Source of the DNA: Monosporascus cannonballus
Lineage: Eukaryota > Ascomycota > Sordariomycetes > Xylariales
Assembly: GCA_004154925.1 (NCBI GenBank)
Contig: QJNS01000062.1
Span: forward strand, 186,001-250,000
Length of the DNA stretch: 64,000 bases
Direction of reading: 5' to 3'
The notes beneath the pieces are model-generated. The model searched no databases and was not told the origin of the DNA. It was given only the letters and a program-made list of their open reading frames with translations. Position numbers and translations under genes: made by a program. Below, piece after piece: positions 1 through 12,240 of this stretch. Numbering within the stretch: position 1 is the first letter of the stretch; each line of letters starts with the position of its first letter.

Positions 1-618
1 ACTTGCAAAATTATCCCGAAAGACTTTCGGATATAATTAATTACATTTTTATAAAATATAAATATTTCGAAGCAAAAATACGAACTTTACTCGGAAATCA
101 AGATAAGGAATAATATGTAGTTAAGCAACTTTATTTTTTTGTTAAATCAAATTAATATCGGAATACATAATTAAATTTCATCGTTTGGCAGTTATTTCGA
201 ATTTGTCGAAAAGCGCGTTATTTATTTTTATTACGACGGCTTAAAACTTTAGGTTAAGGACGAACTATATATGGAACTTAAAATAAGAATTTTTGCAAAA
301 TACATAAATAAGGTTATTATTGCCGATTAACGCATTTTTAATTAATATTTCGAAAAAAAAAAGGAACTGGCAAACGAGGTAACGATAAGAATTCCAGTAA
401 TCGAACCAAGAAGGATAAGAGTAAGCCTTAGAACGAAATAAGTTTCGTTTCGAAAAAAACTTAAGAAAAATAAGTCCAAAGTAAAGTATTTTAATTATGG
501 CAAAAAAGTATATTATAAAAGCAAATGTCGTTTTTCCGTTAAGAGGAATTTCAAAAAGGGAAAAATTCTTTAATCCTAGAAAAAAGTTAAAATAACTAAA
601 TCAGAAACCGACAGTAAG

Positions 619-640
<22 letters not shown>
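1..640 (+). pseudogene. gag C-terminal part of element E
   Basis: Relic of the capsid/nucleocapsid polyprotein. The first codons (from LQNYPERLSDI) match the capsid region seen in element D. The CCHC zinc knuckle lies at about 487-528. Aligned with C-x2-C-x4-H-x4-C it reads Y, Y, Y, C, so the first two Cys and the His have become Tyr and only the last Cys (TGT, 526-528) survives. TGT/TGC to TAT/TAC and CAT to TAT are single RIP-type transitions. A basic linker follows and runs into a 37-bp A tract. Confidence 0.75.

Positions 641-657
<17 letters not shown>
621..657 (+). repeat. A37 homopolymer tract
   Basis: Uninterrupted run of 37 adenines in the gag-to-pol linker of element E, followed by G and more A-rich sequence. 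It sits where the element encodes a Lys/Glu-rich linker, so it probably arose from an AAA/AAG-rich stretch by slippage plus G-to-A mutation. Assembly length is unreliable for such a tract. Confidence 0.9.
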
Positions 658-659
<2 letters not shown>

Positions 660-1589
660 AAAAGATTGGCGTAATTTTTTTCCAGCCAGAATTTATTATT
701 GCCATTATTACTTGGATTTAGAGCGACATCCCAAAGTACGAGAATTATTTAATTTGTTAAAATTTTAAAGTTAAAAGTTACAAATATTTTTTTAAGATAA
801 ACGCCCTTTAGGATAGCCATAAAGTTATGATGTTAATACCACATTAATTCTCAGAAATATAAGATATATATAAAGGACGGTTAGTTTCGACCAAATATTA
901 GTAACTATAAATAATTATTCTCGAAGTTTTATAAGTTCCCAGAAAGTATTATTTACTGGAAAATACTATTAGTAAATCCTTACGACTTATTATATTTTAT
1001 TGCTTATTACATCGACGATTGCATCGTCTATTTCAAAGTCAAAAAAGATAATAACTTTTGGCATAGATGGAACGAAAAAGCACTTACCGAACTAGATAAC
1101 GAATGCCGATGTACGGAAATTTTACGATGGCTAGAATACCTTAAGTCTTGTTATTTATACCCCAAGTCAGAACGGAATCAAAAGGCCATATTGTAAGGAT
1201 GCTTATATTACATTCCGATATTTTGCGTTTAACATAAGTTCCTAAATATAGGAGCACTTTTTTCGGAAACTTATATTTCAAATTTTATAATTCGAAAAAT
1301 ATAAAATATAAGGGTAAGCTAAGGAAAAAAAATTTAACTTTAAAACCTTAGTGCAAATACGGCAAAAGGATATAATTCCGGTACAGGAACGATTAATATA
1401 TTAAATATGCTGTTAGGAATATTCGCGAATAAAGGTTTGTTTAAACCCGACAGTATTAAAAGTTAAAAAATTGGAAAGGTTTTCGAAATTAAGGCATTAA
1501 GGAACTTTAATATATAAGACCTTATGCGAAGTAACTAAAGGTATGTGTAGTTAAATTAAGATCTTTTTTCGGTACAAAAATAAGATATT

Positions 1590-3573
1590 TAAAGTTATGA
1601 TTAATTTAGGAATCGAAAGTAACTTTATTTCTTCCGTAATAGCAGAAAAATATTAAATTTTTTAGATATACAAATTGAAATTTTACAAATTACGCATAAT
1701 AAACGGAAGCTTATTTACGTACGAAAATGGACGAATTTTCCGAAAAACTGAAAAATTCTCCGTATGGATTTAAGGATATAAAGAACGAATTTCGCTGGAT
1801 ATCGCCGATATTTCGAGATACAATATTATTTGGGGAATGCCGTAGCTTAGTTCCAGCAATCTATATATTAATTGGAAACGTTAAACATTTTTCTGAGAAA
1901 ATAAAAAAAAGCCGTTCGAAAAAACGAGTAAAAAATCTGCTATATTATTAAGGAAATTCGGATTTTAAACCATGCCTTTACGGTATTATCCGAGTACTAG
2001 AGGTTTAAAAAGTTGTTTAAGGATAAGAAAAATTACGAATTACCTTCTTATAGTTCATAGGATTACCGGATACCCTTTAAGGAAGAATATTATCCTAAGT
2101 TTTATAAGATTTATTATATAAATTTCGAAAAATCAAAAGCCCTGTAGAAAAACATATAACTTAATTTAAAAAAAGGGTATATCCAATCTTCCAATTTTCC
2201 TGCTAGATATCCCGTTCTTATGGTGCCAAAAAATAAAGATAGCAAACAGAAAATCGACGAAAACGGAAACTCTGTTTATCGAAAAGTGATCGATTATAAA
2301 TAGTTAAATAATATTATAATTAAAAATAAATATCCCTTAATACTTATAAATACCTTAAAGGAAAATGCTAATAAAGTCAAATAATTTACGGCTTTCGATT
2401 TTCGAAACGGTTATTACAGTATCCGAATAGCTAAAGGAGAAGAATAAAAAACGGTATTCAAAACGGTATATAAACTATACGAATATAAAGTAATACTAAT
2501 GGGACTTATTAATATTCTCGCCAGTTTCCAAAACTTGGTCATAATCACTTTCCGATAATTCTTAAATAAATTCGTATTTATTTACCTTGACGACATTCTT
2601 ATTTATTTAGAAAACTTAAAGAAGCACAAAGAGCATATAGCTTAAATGCTTAGGGTTTTAAACGAAGCCAATATCCGAGTTAACCCAGCCAAAAGTATAT
2701 AATATATACAAAAACTAATTTTTCTAAGATTTACTTTTATTCCTAACCAAATCCAAATTTAACGCTTTAAATTAGAAGTAATTAAGAACTGGCTGATCCC
2801 TAATAAAGCGAACGTTATAAATATTCAACAGATCCTAAGATTTACGTGTTATATACGTAGCTTAATTACTGGATATAAAGATATAGTTAGGCTATTAACG
2901 AAACTTATTATTAAGGAGTACGTTGAGAAAAAATTCGAACTCTTAAAAAAAGCCAAAAAGTATTTCGAGAATTGAAGAAAGCAATTATTAATAGACCTAT
3001 CGTTAAAATACCAAACCTAGACAAAAAGAAACGACTAAAAACTAATATCTTAGAATATGTCCTAGGCGCAGTTCTAAAACAACAAAAAGATAATAATAAA
3101 TAGTACCCAATGGTATATTATTTAAAAGTATTCCGAAACGTAAAACTTAGATATCAAAGTTATAACAAAAAGTTATTAGTAATTATTAATGCTTTTAAAA
3201 AATAAAAACCTTTCCTTAATAAAATGAAAAAACCTTTCGATATTTATTCCGACTATAAAAACCTTATTCGATTTATGAAAGCCCAAAAGCTGAATAAACG
3301 ATATGAAAGATAGATAATTTTTCTGTCCAGATTTAACTTTAAAATCCATTATATTAAGAAACAGATATCCAGGCGGATATTCTTAGTCGTAAAGGAGGTT
3401 ATAATGCCAAAGTTTCCAAAAAAATCTGTAAATATTATAGTATAATAAAGATAATACCGTACAATTATATAAAATAATAAAGAAACCGACCCCAGAACTT
3501 TTGATACGGTTTCGGAATTCTTATAATACAAAAAAACAAAAAAAGGTTCAATAGTTAAAAGGATAATTAAAAG
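1590..3573 (+). pseudogene. pol 5' part of element E: protease, reverse transcriptase, RNase H
   Basis: The protease active-site region is near 1600-1615 and reads N-L-G where D-S-G is expected, so it is inactivated. Reverse transcriptase spans about 2150-2990. The catalytic box Y-L-D-D is intact at 2583-2594, inside FVFIYLDDILIY. Upstream, FTAFDFRNGYYSIRIAKGEE (about 2390-2440) is the conserved palm motif around the first catalytic Asp. RNase H follows to about 3420, with a YSDYKNLIRF segment. Stops are mostly TAA/TAG at Gln positions. The open frame at 1727-1951 is a shadow: the true frame through there is the protease C-terminus. Confidence 0.85.
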
Positions 3574-3578
3574 ACCAA
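3574..3578. repeat. Target-site duplication ACCAA, left copy (element D)
   Basis: ACCAA directly abuts the TG of the left LTR of D and recurs at 10861-10865 just after its right LTR. Five-base duplications are standard for Ty3/Gypsy integrase. Both copies are unmutated. Confidence 0.92.
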
Positions 3579-4009
3579 TGTAACGAACCTGTTATACATC
3601 CACCTGGAGGTATAAGCAGTATCCGAAAAGGGTCTTGATTTGCAGGTAATAATAAGGCGAAGAATAATTTAATGTGTTCGTTAAGGAAATTTCAAGGTAT
3701 TTTTTTCTTAATCAGAGAACGGTACAGTTGCCTTTGGCTAAAAACTTAGATTAATAGCTAAGGAACGAAAAACTAAGTAGGTAGTTATTTACATAGGAGA
3801 CCCAAACCTTATATATCCTTTTTATCCTTTATGTTTTTTATGGTTTCTGGGGATCTCGAGAAATCATGGTGTCTATCGTCCACGAGTCTCTTGGTATCTT
3901 TAGAGATTAATAAAGACCCGAGGTTTATCCGATGGAAGGTGGAGATCCCGAGCGTTTCCAACTTCCTGGGCCTCTTTTGGGCCTAGTGGAGTCCTTTCTG
4001 AATGTAATA
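3579..4009 (-). repeat. LTR of element D (3' LTR in element orientation)
   Basis: 431 bp, bounded by TGTAACGAACC on the left and GAATGTAATA on the right; the right terminus is a decayed form of the GAACGTAACA seen in the partner. It matches 10430-10860 at identical length with transition differences. The segment near 3870-4000 is noticeably GC-richer than its surroundings. Confidence 0.92.
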
Positions 4010-4479
4010 TTATTCCTTCCTTTCCAGGATCTTTGTCCCCAAAGATAGAAAAAGTAAATCCTTAACTTTTTTTCCTTTTTTGCGTTATAGCACTGTATTT
4101 GACCATATCGGACAAACTTCGAAAACGTATTAAATTTTCCACTGAAAGTCGTTACCAACTAATTAAGTCGATCTTTTAGTTTGGTTTCGAAATTATGCTA
4201 TATACGTATTATTTCGAGAAAAAACTTTTTTGCAAAATATTAAAAGGTCGAAAGAGTTATTAAAATTATTTGGCGGCCAATATTTAATTCTGCGATAGGA
4301 ATTATATTTCGTTTTTATCGTTTAAAAACATCCGGGCCGAAAAGTTCCGGATAAATTAAAAAAAACGTTTAGCTGTTTAATAGCTTTAAAAATTATTTAA
4401 TCGTATTATTCGGTTAAATCGTTAATCTGAATGGTTACATTTTAAAAAGGTATTATTTATTTAAAAAGGGCTTAAAAAT

Positions 4480-4698
4480 ATGGATAAACTGAAAAAGCGA
4501 AAAAAATTGAATGCGGAAAAGGATTATAAAAAAAAGGAATAAGCATAATTTGCTTTAAAGTTAAATGCATTAATGGAAGTATTTACTTTTTTCGATTGGA
4601 ACGCCGTAAGGGTTAATTTAAATAAGGGACCGTTATCGCCTACGACCTTGGCCGTATTAAAAATGGTTGGTCAGGATTCTGGCGGTGGAACGTCTTAA
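4480..4698 (+). pseudogene. Antisense third ORF of element D, C-terminal part
   Basis: Lies between the chromodomain and the 3' LTR of D but is encoded on the opposite strand to gag-pol. From ATG at 4480 to TAA at 4696-4698 it reads 72 codons with two in-frame TAA, both consistent with CAA (Gln). The N-terminal half is Lys-rich and helical. The C-terminus has TFFDWNAVRVNLNKGPL and TLAVLKMVGQD, matching the antisense ORF of element E (FFGWNAVNLNLDRGPL, TLAVLKTVDQD). The upstream part, towards 4100, is too decayed to define. The cellular role is unknown. Confidence 0.72.
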
Positions 4699-4699
4699 T

Positions 4700-7600
4700 T
4701 AAGTTTATCGCATTCGTTAAATGGTTAAATAGTTCCTACGTATTTTTTTTATGTAAATATTTTTCCTATTTAACTAGGTACTGGATTTTACTTTTAATTA
4801 TTCTGGAATCCAGTATTCGTTTAATTTCGTATTTATTAAAGTTTTTTTCGAATTTTAAATTTATTTTTAACGGGGCGTTTTTAGGTATTGGTTTAAGTAA
4901 AGAAATATGGAAAATAAGATATATTTTCATATTTTTGGGTAATAACAGTTTGTAATTAATTTTGGAAATAACTTCGTTAACTTTAAACGGTTTAAACTTT
5001 TTAAAATTAAGTTTGTTACTGGGTTTTTTTATTTTAATTTGTAAAATATTCGAAATTACGTTTTATCTTTAGCGTAATAGGTAAACTTTATTTCCTTTTG
5101 TTAAAATTGGTCCTTTAATTTTTTTTTATTGTAATATTAGGTTATTTATCGTTAAAGAAATCGTAATTTATTTTGAAAACGGGCCTGGATCGTTTTGATC
5201 TTTATGGTTAATATTTTTGTTTTTGGGGTAATCGTAATAATTTTTGGTACCTTATTAAGCGGTTATTTAGGTTATTTTATTTTTATATTATGTTTATATA
5301 TAGCTATATAAAAAAATATGCCTATATTTTCGTTAATTAATATATTATAAGCAATTTGTATTAATAATAAAAATTTTACCTAATTATTCTGCTAATAATT
5401 AACGTAATTTCGCAAATATTATTTTAAGGTTTGGTTTAATTTTTCGGTTTGGCCATCCATTTGGGGATGATATGCTGTCGAGAACTTAAATTTAACATTA
5501 ATTTATTTAAAAAAATTAATGCCAAATTTTAAAGTAAATAACGTATCTTAATTTAAAACGATTTTTTTGGGTATCCTATATTTGTTAAGGTATTATTTAA
5601 TAAAGGCATAAGCCAATTATTTTGCTGTTATATTTCTTTTAAAAAGTAAAAAATACCCATATTTGGTAAATTTATTAATAATTACCCATATTCCGTCGTA
5701 TTTAATTCCGGTAATTAGGTTTTTAAATAAAGGTAAGTTAATGATAAAGTTTTAAGTTATGGTATTTTATGCTTTGTCCGGAATGTCGGTAGGTTATAAT
5801 AGCCCGTAAGGCTTATGGCGTATTACCTTAGCCTTATTACAAACGTTATAATTTTTAATAGTTATTTTAATTATACGGCGTAATTTAGGGAAATCGTATT
5901 TTTCTTGCAGCCGTCGGATGGTTTTAAAGATTTTTTGGTATCCATGTAATAAGTCCTTATAGAATTCCTTTACGAATTATTTTTGTTAATCCTTAGGAAC
6001 ATAAATTTTGCCATAATATAGTAATTAATCTTTGGGTTATCCTTTTAATTATTGGATTTCCTTCTGTTTTTTTGCATCGTAAAAATTCCGGAACCGTATT
6101 AAAAGTTCGATAATTAATTTTTTTATTATTTTACATAGATATATAATTCCATCCTTATTATATTATAATATCTACATACTTTTTTTGGGAATTTTGGAAT
6201 CGTAATTTCCTTTACGACTAAGAATATCCGCTTAAATGTTTTTTTTTCCTTTGATATAATATATTTTAAAATTAAATCTGGATAGAAAAATTTATCATTT
6301 TTCATATCGTTTGTTTAGTTTTTAGGCTTTTATAAATCGCGTAAGATTTTTGTAATTAAAATAAATGTCGAAAGGTTTTTTTATTCCGCTAAAGAAAGGT
6401 TTTTATTTCTTAAAAGTATTAATAATTGCTAATAATTTTTTATCGTAAATTTGATATTTAAGTTCTGTATTTCGGAATGTTTTAAAGTAATATGCTACTG
6501 GGTATTATTTGCCGTTACCTTTTTGCTATTCCAAAATTGCGCTTAGGGCATACTTTAAAATATCTGTTTTCAGTCGTTTTGTTTTATTTGGATTTGGCAT
6601 CCTTATAATAAGTCTGCTGGTAATTATTTTTTTCAATTCCCGGAACGTTTCTTTTATTTTCTTTGGAAGTTCGAATTTTTTCCTAACGTATTCCTTAGTG
6701 GTAAGTTTCGTTAAAGGCCTAATTATATTTCTATATCCCTTGATTAGGCTACGTACGTAACCCGTAAATCCTAAAATTTATCGGATATTTATAACGGTTG
6801 CCTTATTAAGGATAAGCTAGTCCTTAATTGCTTCCAATTTGGAACGTTAAATTTGAATTTGTCCTGATATAAAAGTAAATCCCAAAAAATCTAATTTTTA
6901 GGTGTATCATATGCTTTTGGTAAGGTTAATTCGAATGTTGGTTTCGTCCAAAGTTCTAAATACTTAAGCGACATATTTCTTATGCTCCTTTAGGGTTTCG
7001 GAGTAAATAAGGATATCGTCGAGATAAACAAATACGAATTTATCCAAAAATTATCGGAAAATGGTAATTATTAAATTTTGGAAATTGGCGGAAGCGTTAA
7101 TAAGTCCCATAGGTATTACTTTATATTCGTAAAGTCCATATATTATCCTAAATGCCGTTTTTTATTTTTTTCCTTTGGCTATTTTAATACAATAATAACT
7201 ATCGCGAAAATTAAGCGCCGTAAACTATTTAATTTTGCTAGCATTTTCCTTTAAGGTATTTATGAAAGTTAAAGGATATCCGTTTTTAATTATAATGTTA
7301 TTTAACTGTTTATAGTTAATTATTTTTCGGTAAACAGGATTTCCGTCCTTATTAATCCTTTATTTGCTATTTTTAATTTTTGATACCATAAAAACTGGAT
7401 ATCCAACAAAGGAATTAAAAAATTAAATATATCTTTTTTTCAAATCTAATTATATATTTTTCCATAAAGTTTTTGATTTTTTTGGATTTATGTAATAAAT
7501 CTTGTAAAACTTAGGATAATACCTTTTTTTAATAAGTATCCAGTAATCCTATTAACCGTATGGCGGTAATTCGTAATCTTTTCTATCCTTAAATAATTTT

Positions 7601-8900
7601 TTAAATCCTTAATATTCCGAAGGTACCGTAAAGATCTAATCAAGAACCCATACTTCCTTAATAACATAACAAATTTTTCGATCATCTTTATTTGGCATTT
7701 TGTCCCAGGAAAGTATTCGCTTTTTCCAATTAATCCGTAAGTTACTGGAATAAAGCCAAGGTATTCCTAAGATAATATCGTATCCGGAGATGTTAACAAT
7801 ATCCAATAAAACGCATTTTTGATATCCTTAAATTTCTACTGGAAGTTTTTTTATTTTTTAAAAAATTTGTCCGTTTTCGTAAATGGATAAACTGCCGTCT
7901 ACCGTACGCAATTTGTAGGACTTTAATTTGTATTTCCAGGGAATTTAATATTTTTCCGTTATTACGGGAGAAATAAAATTACCTTCTGCTCCGGAATTAA
8001 TTATGGCCTTAAGCATTTTGCCTTTATATCGGAAAAAAATCTTAATCTGGCTACGCGTTCCTTTCGTTACTTCGTATAAGGTTTTGTCGATTAAAGCTTT
8101 TCGATACCTTATTTTCGAAAGCCTTTATAATTTTTTGATTTCTGATAGTTTCCGACTTAAGCAAACTTTTATTCGCGAATTTTTCTAACAACATATTTAA
8201 TGCATTGGTCGTTTTTGTACCGGAACCATGTTTTTTTGCCGTACTTGCACTGGGGCTTCAAAATCTGGTTCTTTTTTTGGCTTACCTTTTTATTCCGTAT
8301 CTCCCGAATTATAAAATCAAAAAGGTAAATTTCCGAAAAAGGTATTCCCATATTTAGGAATTCGTATTAAATGCAAAGTATCGGGGAGTAACATAAGCAT
8401 CCTTACGATATAACCTTTTGATTCCGTTTTAATTCGGGGTGTAAGTAATAAGACCTAGAGTATTTTGGCCATCGTAAGGTTTTTATATATCGGCATTTAT
8501 TATTTAATTCGGTAAAGGTCTTATTATTCTATCCGGGTTAAAAATTATTATCTTTTTTAGCTTGGAAATAAACGAAATAATCGTTTTAATAGTAAGCGGT
8601 AAAATATAACAGGTTATAAGGGTTTACCGATAACGTTTTCTGGTAAATGGTGCATTTTGGGAACTTATAAAATTCCGGGGATAACTATCTATGGTTGCTG
8701 GTATCTGGTCGAAATTAACCGTCCTTTATGTACGTCTTACACTTCTGGGAATCAAGGTGGCATTGGCATCCTAGCCCTATGGTTATTTTGGAAGCCGTCT
8801 ATCCTGGGTGATATTTGTAGGTTTTAATCTTAGAATCCTGGCAAACTGGATAATCCTCGTATTTTGGGATATTGCTCTGGATCTGAATAATTATGGCAAT
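4700..8900 (-). pseudogene. pol of element D: protease, RT, RNase H, integrase, chromodomain
   Basis: The protease box at 7988-7999 reads N-S-G-A (D-S-G-A with Asp to Asn). Reverse transcriptase spans about 7650-6750, with Y-L-D-D intact at 7015-7026 in FVFVYLDDILIYSE and TALNFRDSYY upstream. RNase H is about 6700-6150. Integrase is about 6050-5250. Its third catalytic region is well kept: FSTAYHPQMDGQTEKLNQTL near 5440-5500 carries the catalytic Glu. The chromodomain lies at the 3' end, about 4950-4700. Most stops are Gln/Trp positions. The 7488-7685 open frame is a shadow of the RT N-terminus. Confidence 0.87.
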
Positions 8901-8959
8901 AATAAATTCTGGCTAGGAAGAAGTCGAACTAACTTTTTTCTCCTCTTTTTCTGCTTTAC

Positions 8960-10170
8960 TATCGGTTTTTTGTTCGGTTATTTTAACTTTTTTCTGGGGT
9001 TAAGGAATTCCTTTTTTTTTGGAATTCCTTTTGGCGGGAAAACGGTATTCGCTTTTGAAATATCCCTTTTTGCTATAGTTAAAATATTCCACTTTGGACT
9101 TGTTTTTCTTGGGCTTTTTCGAAGCAGAACTTGTTTTTTTCTAAGGCTTGCCCTTATCCTTTTTATTCTGGCTTTTTAAGCCTTTATTATCATCTCGTCT
9201 GCCGGTCCTTTTCTTCTCGAAGTACCGGTCGAAAATTCGTTTATCGGTAATAATAACCTTATCGGTATATTCCGCAAAGGATCCAGTTTTTAATTCCTTA
9301 AATATTTCGTCCTTAACCTGCGGTTTTAGGCCGTTATAATAAGGATAAAATAATACGCTTTCTGGTAGGTTAAAAATGGCTATTAAGCGGTTAAACTTAA
9401 TGGTATATTTAGATATTAACTTGGTTTGGTAAAAAAGGTAAAATTGCTTAATAACGTCTTATTTTTTATCAGGGTTTTTAAAAAGGGCCCGTATTCGTTC
9501 CTCGAAGTGACCGTATTTACCGAAAACGTAATTGGTAAAGTCGGAAAATTCCTTTAGATATCTTTTGAGATAATCCGTCGAAACGGGTTCGAATTATTCC
9601 CGGATTCGTCCGGTCAGTAATTAAAAGATAGCTATTACCTTTTAATAGTCCTCCGTCAAAGAACTTTTATAAAATTTAAGGTGAAATCTGGCCTAAACCA
9701 GGAATCCGTTAGGGTCCTTTGATCCATTATAAGGTTTAGGGGGAATTAGCTTATAGCCCTTAACGTTTGGCATTCCATGGTAAATGGGAGGTGGGATGGT
9801 TCCTTTACGAATCTGGTTAATACCAAACAAAGGCAGGGTCGAAGTTCTTTCCTGTATTCGTCCTGCGTCAGTCATAGGTAAAATTGTGGCTCCTTTTTCC
9901 GAATACCTCGTATTAATTATACGCGATCGGTAGCCAGCTCCTTGGCTTCGTCCCCTGGGGAAACCAAATTAAGGGAAAGCAGGCTTTTTAGCAAGTCGGG
10001 CATTTTCTTTTCGTAAAACCACGACTTTTTCGGCAAGGAGATCAAATCTTTCTTCCGTCGTAAGCTTTCTTTCGCCAACATCTCGGCTTTTCTGGCCTCT
10101 GGCTGGCTGTTTTTCTTCTGGCTCCAAATTCTGGACCTCGATAGTTTCCTGAAGAATTGGGGAAAGCTGC
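8960..10170 (-). pseudogene. gag of element D
   Basis: Best-preserved coding region in the window. It starts with a charged coiled-coil-like stretch (TTEERFDLLAEKVVVLRKEN) around 10080-10020. It continues through a Pro-rich segment (GTIPPPIYHGM, YKLIPPKPYNGSKDPNG, about 9800-9700), a capsid-like domain to about 9200, and a basic linker. The nucleocapsid knuckle at 9045-9086 reads Y-F-N-Y-S-K-K-G-Y-F-K-S-E-Y: all four zinc ligands of C-x2-C-x4-H-x4-C have become Tyr by single transitions. Only a few stops interrupt it. The open frame 9693-9875 is part of this gag; plus-strand frames over 8808-9339 are shadows. Confidence 0.86.
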
Positions 10171-10429
10171 TATCTGGGCTACGAAGATAATTCTTCCTGG
10201 GATCAAGTAATAAGTGGGATTATATTGTCGATTAATTAAAGAACTTTTTTAATAAGCAGTAAATTATTTAATCCAGTTGTTAATCCTTTACTAACTAATA
10301 ACGGAAATCGGGTGTACTATTTATTTTTTGAACGTCGTTCTATAATATCGTTTTCATTAAGTTCAGGAAAACTTATGCCTAATTAAGCCTTAAATTATTC
10401 GTTAGTTATTAATTAAAAAATTATCAAAA

Positions 10430-10860
10430 TATAACGAATTTATTATATATCCACCTGGAGATATAAGTAATATCCGAAAAGGGTTTTAATTTACAAATAA
10501 CAATAAGGCAAAAAATAATTCAGTATATTCGTTAAAGAAATTTCAAGGTACTTTTTTCTTAATCAAAAAACGGTATAGTTACTTTTGGCTAAAAACTTAA
10601 ATTAATAACTAAGGAACGAAAAACTAAGTAAATAGCTATTTACATAGGAAACCCAAACCTTATATATCCTTTTTATCCTTTATATCTTTTATGGTCTCTG
10701 GGGATCTCGAGAAACCATGGTATCTATCGTCCACGAATCTCCTAATGTCTCTGGAGATTGACAGAAACCCGAGGTTTATCCGATGGAAGGTGGAGATCCC
10801 GAGCGTCTCCAACTTCCTGGGCCTCCTTTGGGCCTAGTGGAGTCCCTTCTGAACGTAACA
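10430..10860 (-). repeat. LTR of element D (5' LTR in element orientation)
   Basis: 431 bp, same length as 3579-4009. The left terminus is decayed to TATAACGAATTTATT; the right terminus is intact GAACGTAACA. The A/T-ward differences between the two copies are mostly transitions, so the LTRs were mutated after insertion. Confidence 0.92.
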
Positions 10861-12240
10861 ACCAATGACTGTACTATGGCAAAATCTATGTTTCTAAGAA
10901 CCAATAAGAACAATTCGTAAAGGAATTTTACGAAAATTTATTAAACGGATATTAACGAATTTTCAAAACTATTAAACGATTACAAGAAAAATATGACTTT
11001 CCAGAGTTACGCCGAACGGTTAAAAAGGTAATTAAGAATTGCAATATTTGTAACAAGGCCGAGGCAGTTTGTTATAAGCTTTACGAATTATTACAACCTA
11101 CCGATATTCTTGATAAAGTATGGAATACCATAATTTGGAACTTTATTCTTAATTTATTTCTATTAAAAAACCTAGTTACTGGAGTTAAATACGACAAAAT
11201 ATGGGTAATTGTCGAGAGACTTACCAAGTATATATATTTCCTATCTTTTAAAAGAAACGCAATAGCGAAATAATTAGCCTATGCCTTTATTAGATATTAT
11301 TTCGATAAATATGAAATACCGGAAAAATTTATTTCCGACAAAAATACGTTTTTTATTTCGAAATTCGGTACCAACTTCCTTAAACAAATCGGCGTTAAAT
11401 TTAAATTCTTAGTAACATATTACCTTTAAACAAATACATAAACCGAAAAATTAAACCAGACGCTGGAATAATATTTTCGAAATTAGGTTAATTATTACTA
11501 GAATAATTAGGTAAAGCTTTTACCACTAGCACAGATTACTTATAACATATTTATTAATAAGGATATACGCGTATCCCCTTATATAGCTATCTATGGATAC
11601 GATACAAAAACGGAACGACTTAAATAATCGTTTAATAAGGTACCAAAAATTACGACGATTGCTCTAAAAGCAAAATAATTAATAACAAAAATCAAAATAA
11701 TCTAGGCCTATTTCCAGAAAGAATTATAATTCTTTTAATAACGGATGGTCTAATATTACAATAAAAAAAGAGTTAAGGGATTGATTTTAATAAAAGAAGA
11801 TAAGATTTATTTGTTACGCTAGAAATAAAGCGTAATTTCGAATATTTAATAAATTAAAATAAAAAGAAACCTAATAATAAATTCGATTTTAAAACATTGG
11901 GTCTGTTTAAAATTAACGAAAATATTTTAAAAACCAATTATCGGCTGTCATTAATCAAAAATATAAAAATATACCTTATTTTCTATATTTCCTTGCTTAA
12001 ACTAGCACCTACAAATGCTTTATTGGAAATAAGCCTAGAAATCGAAAAAGACGTTAACGAATACGAAGTTAAAACAAATGTTGGACTTCAAAATAGTTAA
12101 AAACAAAATTTAATACCTAATCAAATAGGAAAAATATTTGTATAAAGAAAATATTTGGGAACTATTTAATTATTTAATAAATACGATGGACTTCGTTAAG
12201 ACGTTTTACCGCCAAAATCCTGATCGACCGTTTTCAATAC
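10861..12240 (+). pseudogene. pol 3' part of element E: integrase and chromodomain
   Basis: The zinc-binding domain ends with an intact C-x2-C (NCNICNK, about 11038-11058). Core domain: the first catalytic Asp appears as Asn in WNFIL (about 11140); the second is intact in FISDKNTFF (about 11330-11360); the Glu lies in TEKLNQTLE (about 11440-11475). The C-terminal module and chromodomain run about 11890-12200, including ISLLKLAPTNALLEISLEIE, which is in the open frame 11897-12100. A frameshift is needed near 12085 to continue into the YKENIWELFN chromodomain tail. The end of pol overlaps the end of the antisense ORF at about 12196-12240. Confidence 0.82.

Larger units (their letters stand above)
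1..3578 (+). mobile_element. Element E, left part (Ty3/Gypsy family II, 5' end off-window)
   Basis: Plus-strand chromovirus-type LTR retrotransposon entering from the left edge inside gag. Reading rightward it shows the gag CCHC knuckle, protease, reverse transcriptase and RNase H, then is cut at 3578 by element D. It resumes at 10861 with integrase. The insertion is proven by a perfect 5-bp duplication, ACCAA at 3574-3578 and 10861-10865. The 5' LTR lies outside the window. Reading frames carry many TAA/TAG/TGA codons at Gln, Trp and Arg positions, as expected from RIP, so the element is dead. Confidence 0.9.
3579..10860 (-). mobile_element. Element D: full-length Ty3/Gypsy family II chromovirus, nested in E
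   Basis: Complete 7282-bp element on the minus strand with two 431-bp LTRs and a perfect ACCAA duplication. In element orientation: 5' LTR (10430-10860), gag (about 10170-8960), protease, reverse transcriptase, RNase H, integrase, chromodomain (to about 4700), an antisense ORF on the plus strand, and 3' LTR (3579-4009). Being nested in E it is younger than E. It is also less decayed: gag has only sporadic stops and several pol motifs are intact. Confidence 0.93.

Noticed and set aside
3925..4158. 77-codon minus-strand frame with GPGSWKRSGSPP
   Set aside because: Starts outside and ends inside the LTR of D; absent from the partner LTR context, so not a gene.
8808..9339. Two plus-strand open frames rich in Phe and Leu
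   Set aside because: Antisense to the well-preserved gag of element D (basic linker and zinc knuckle).
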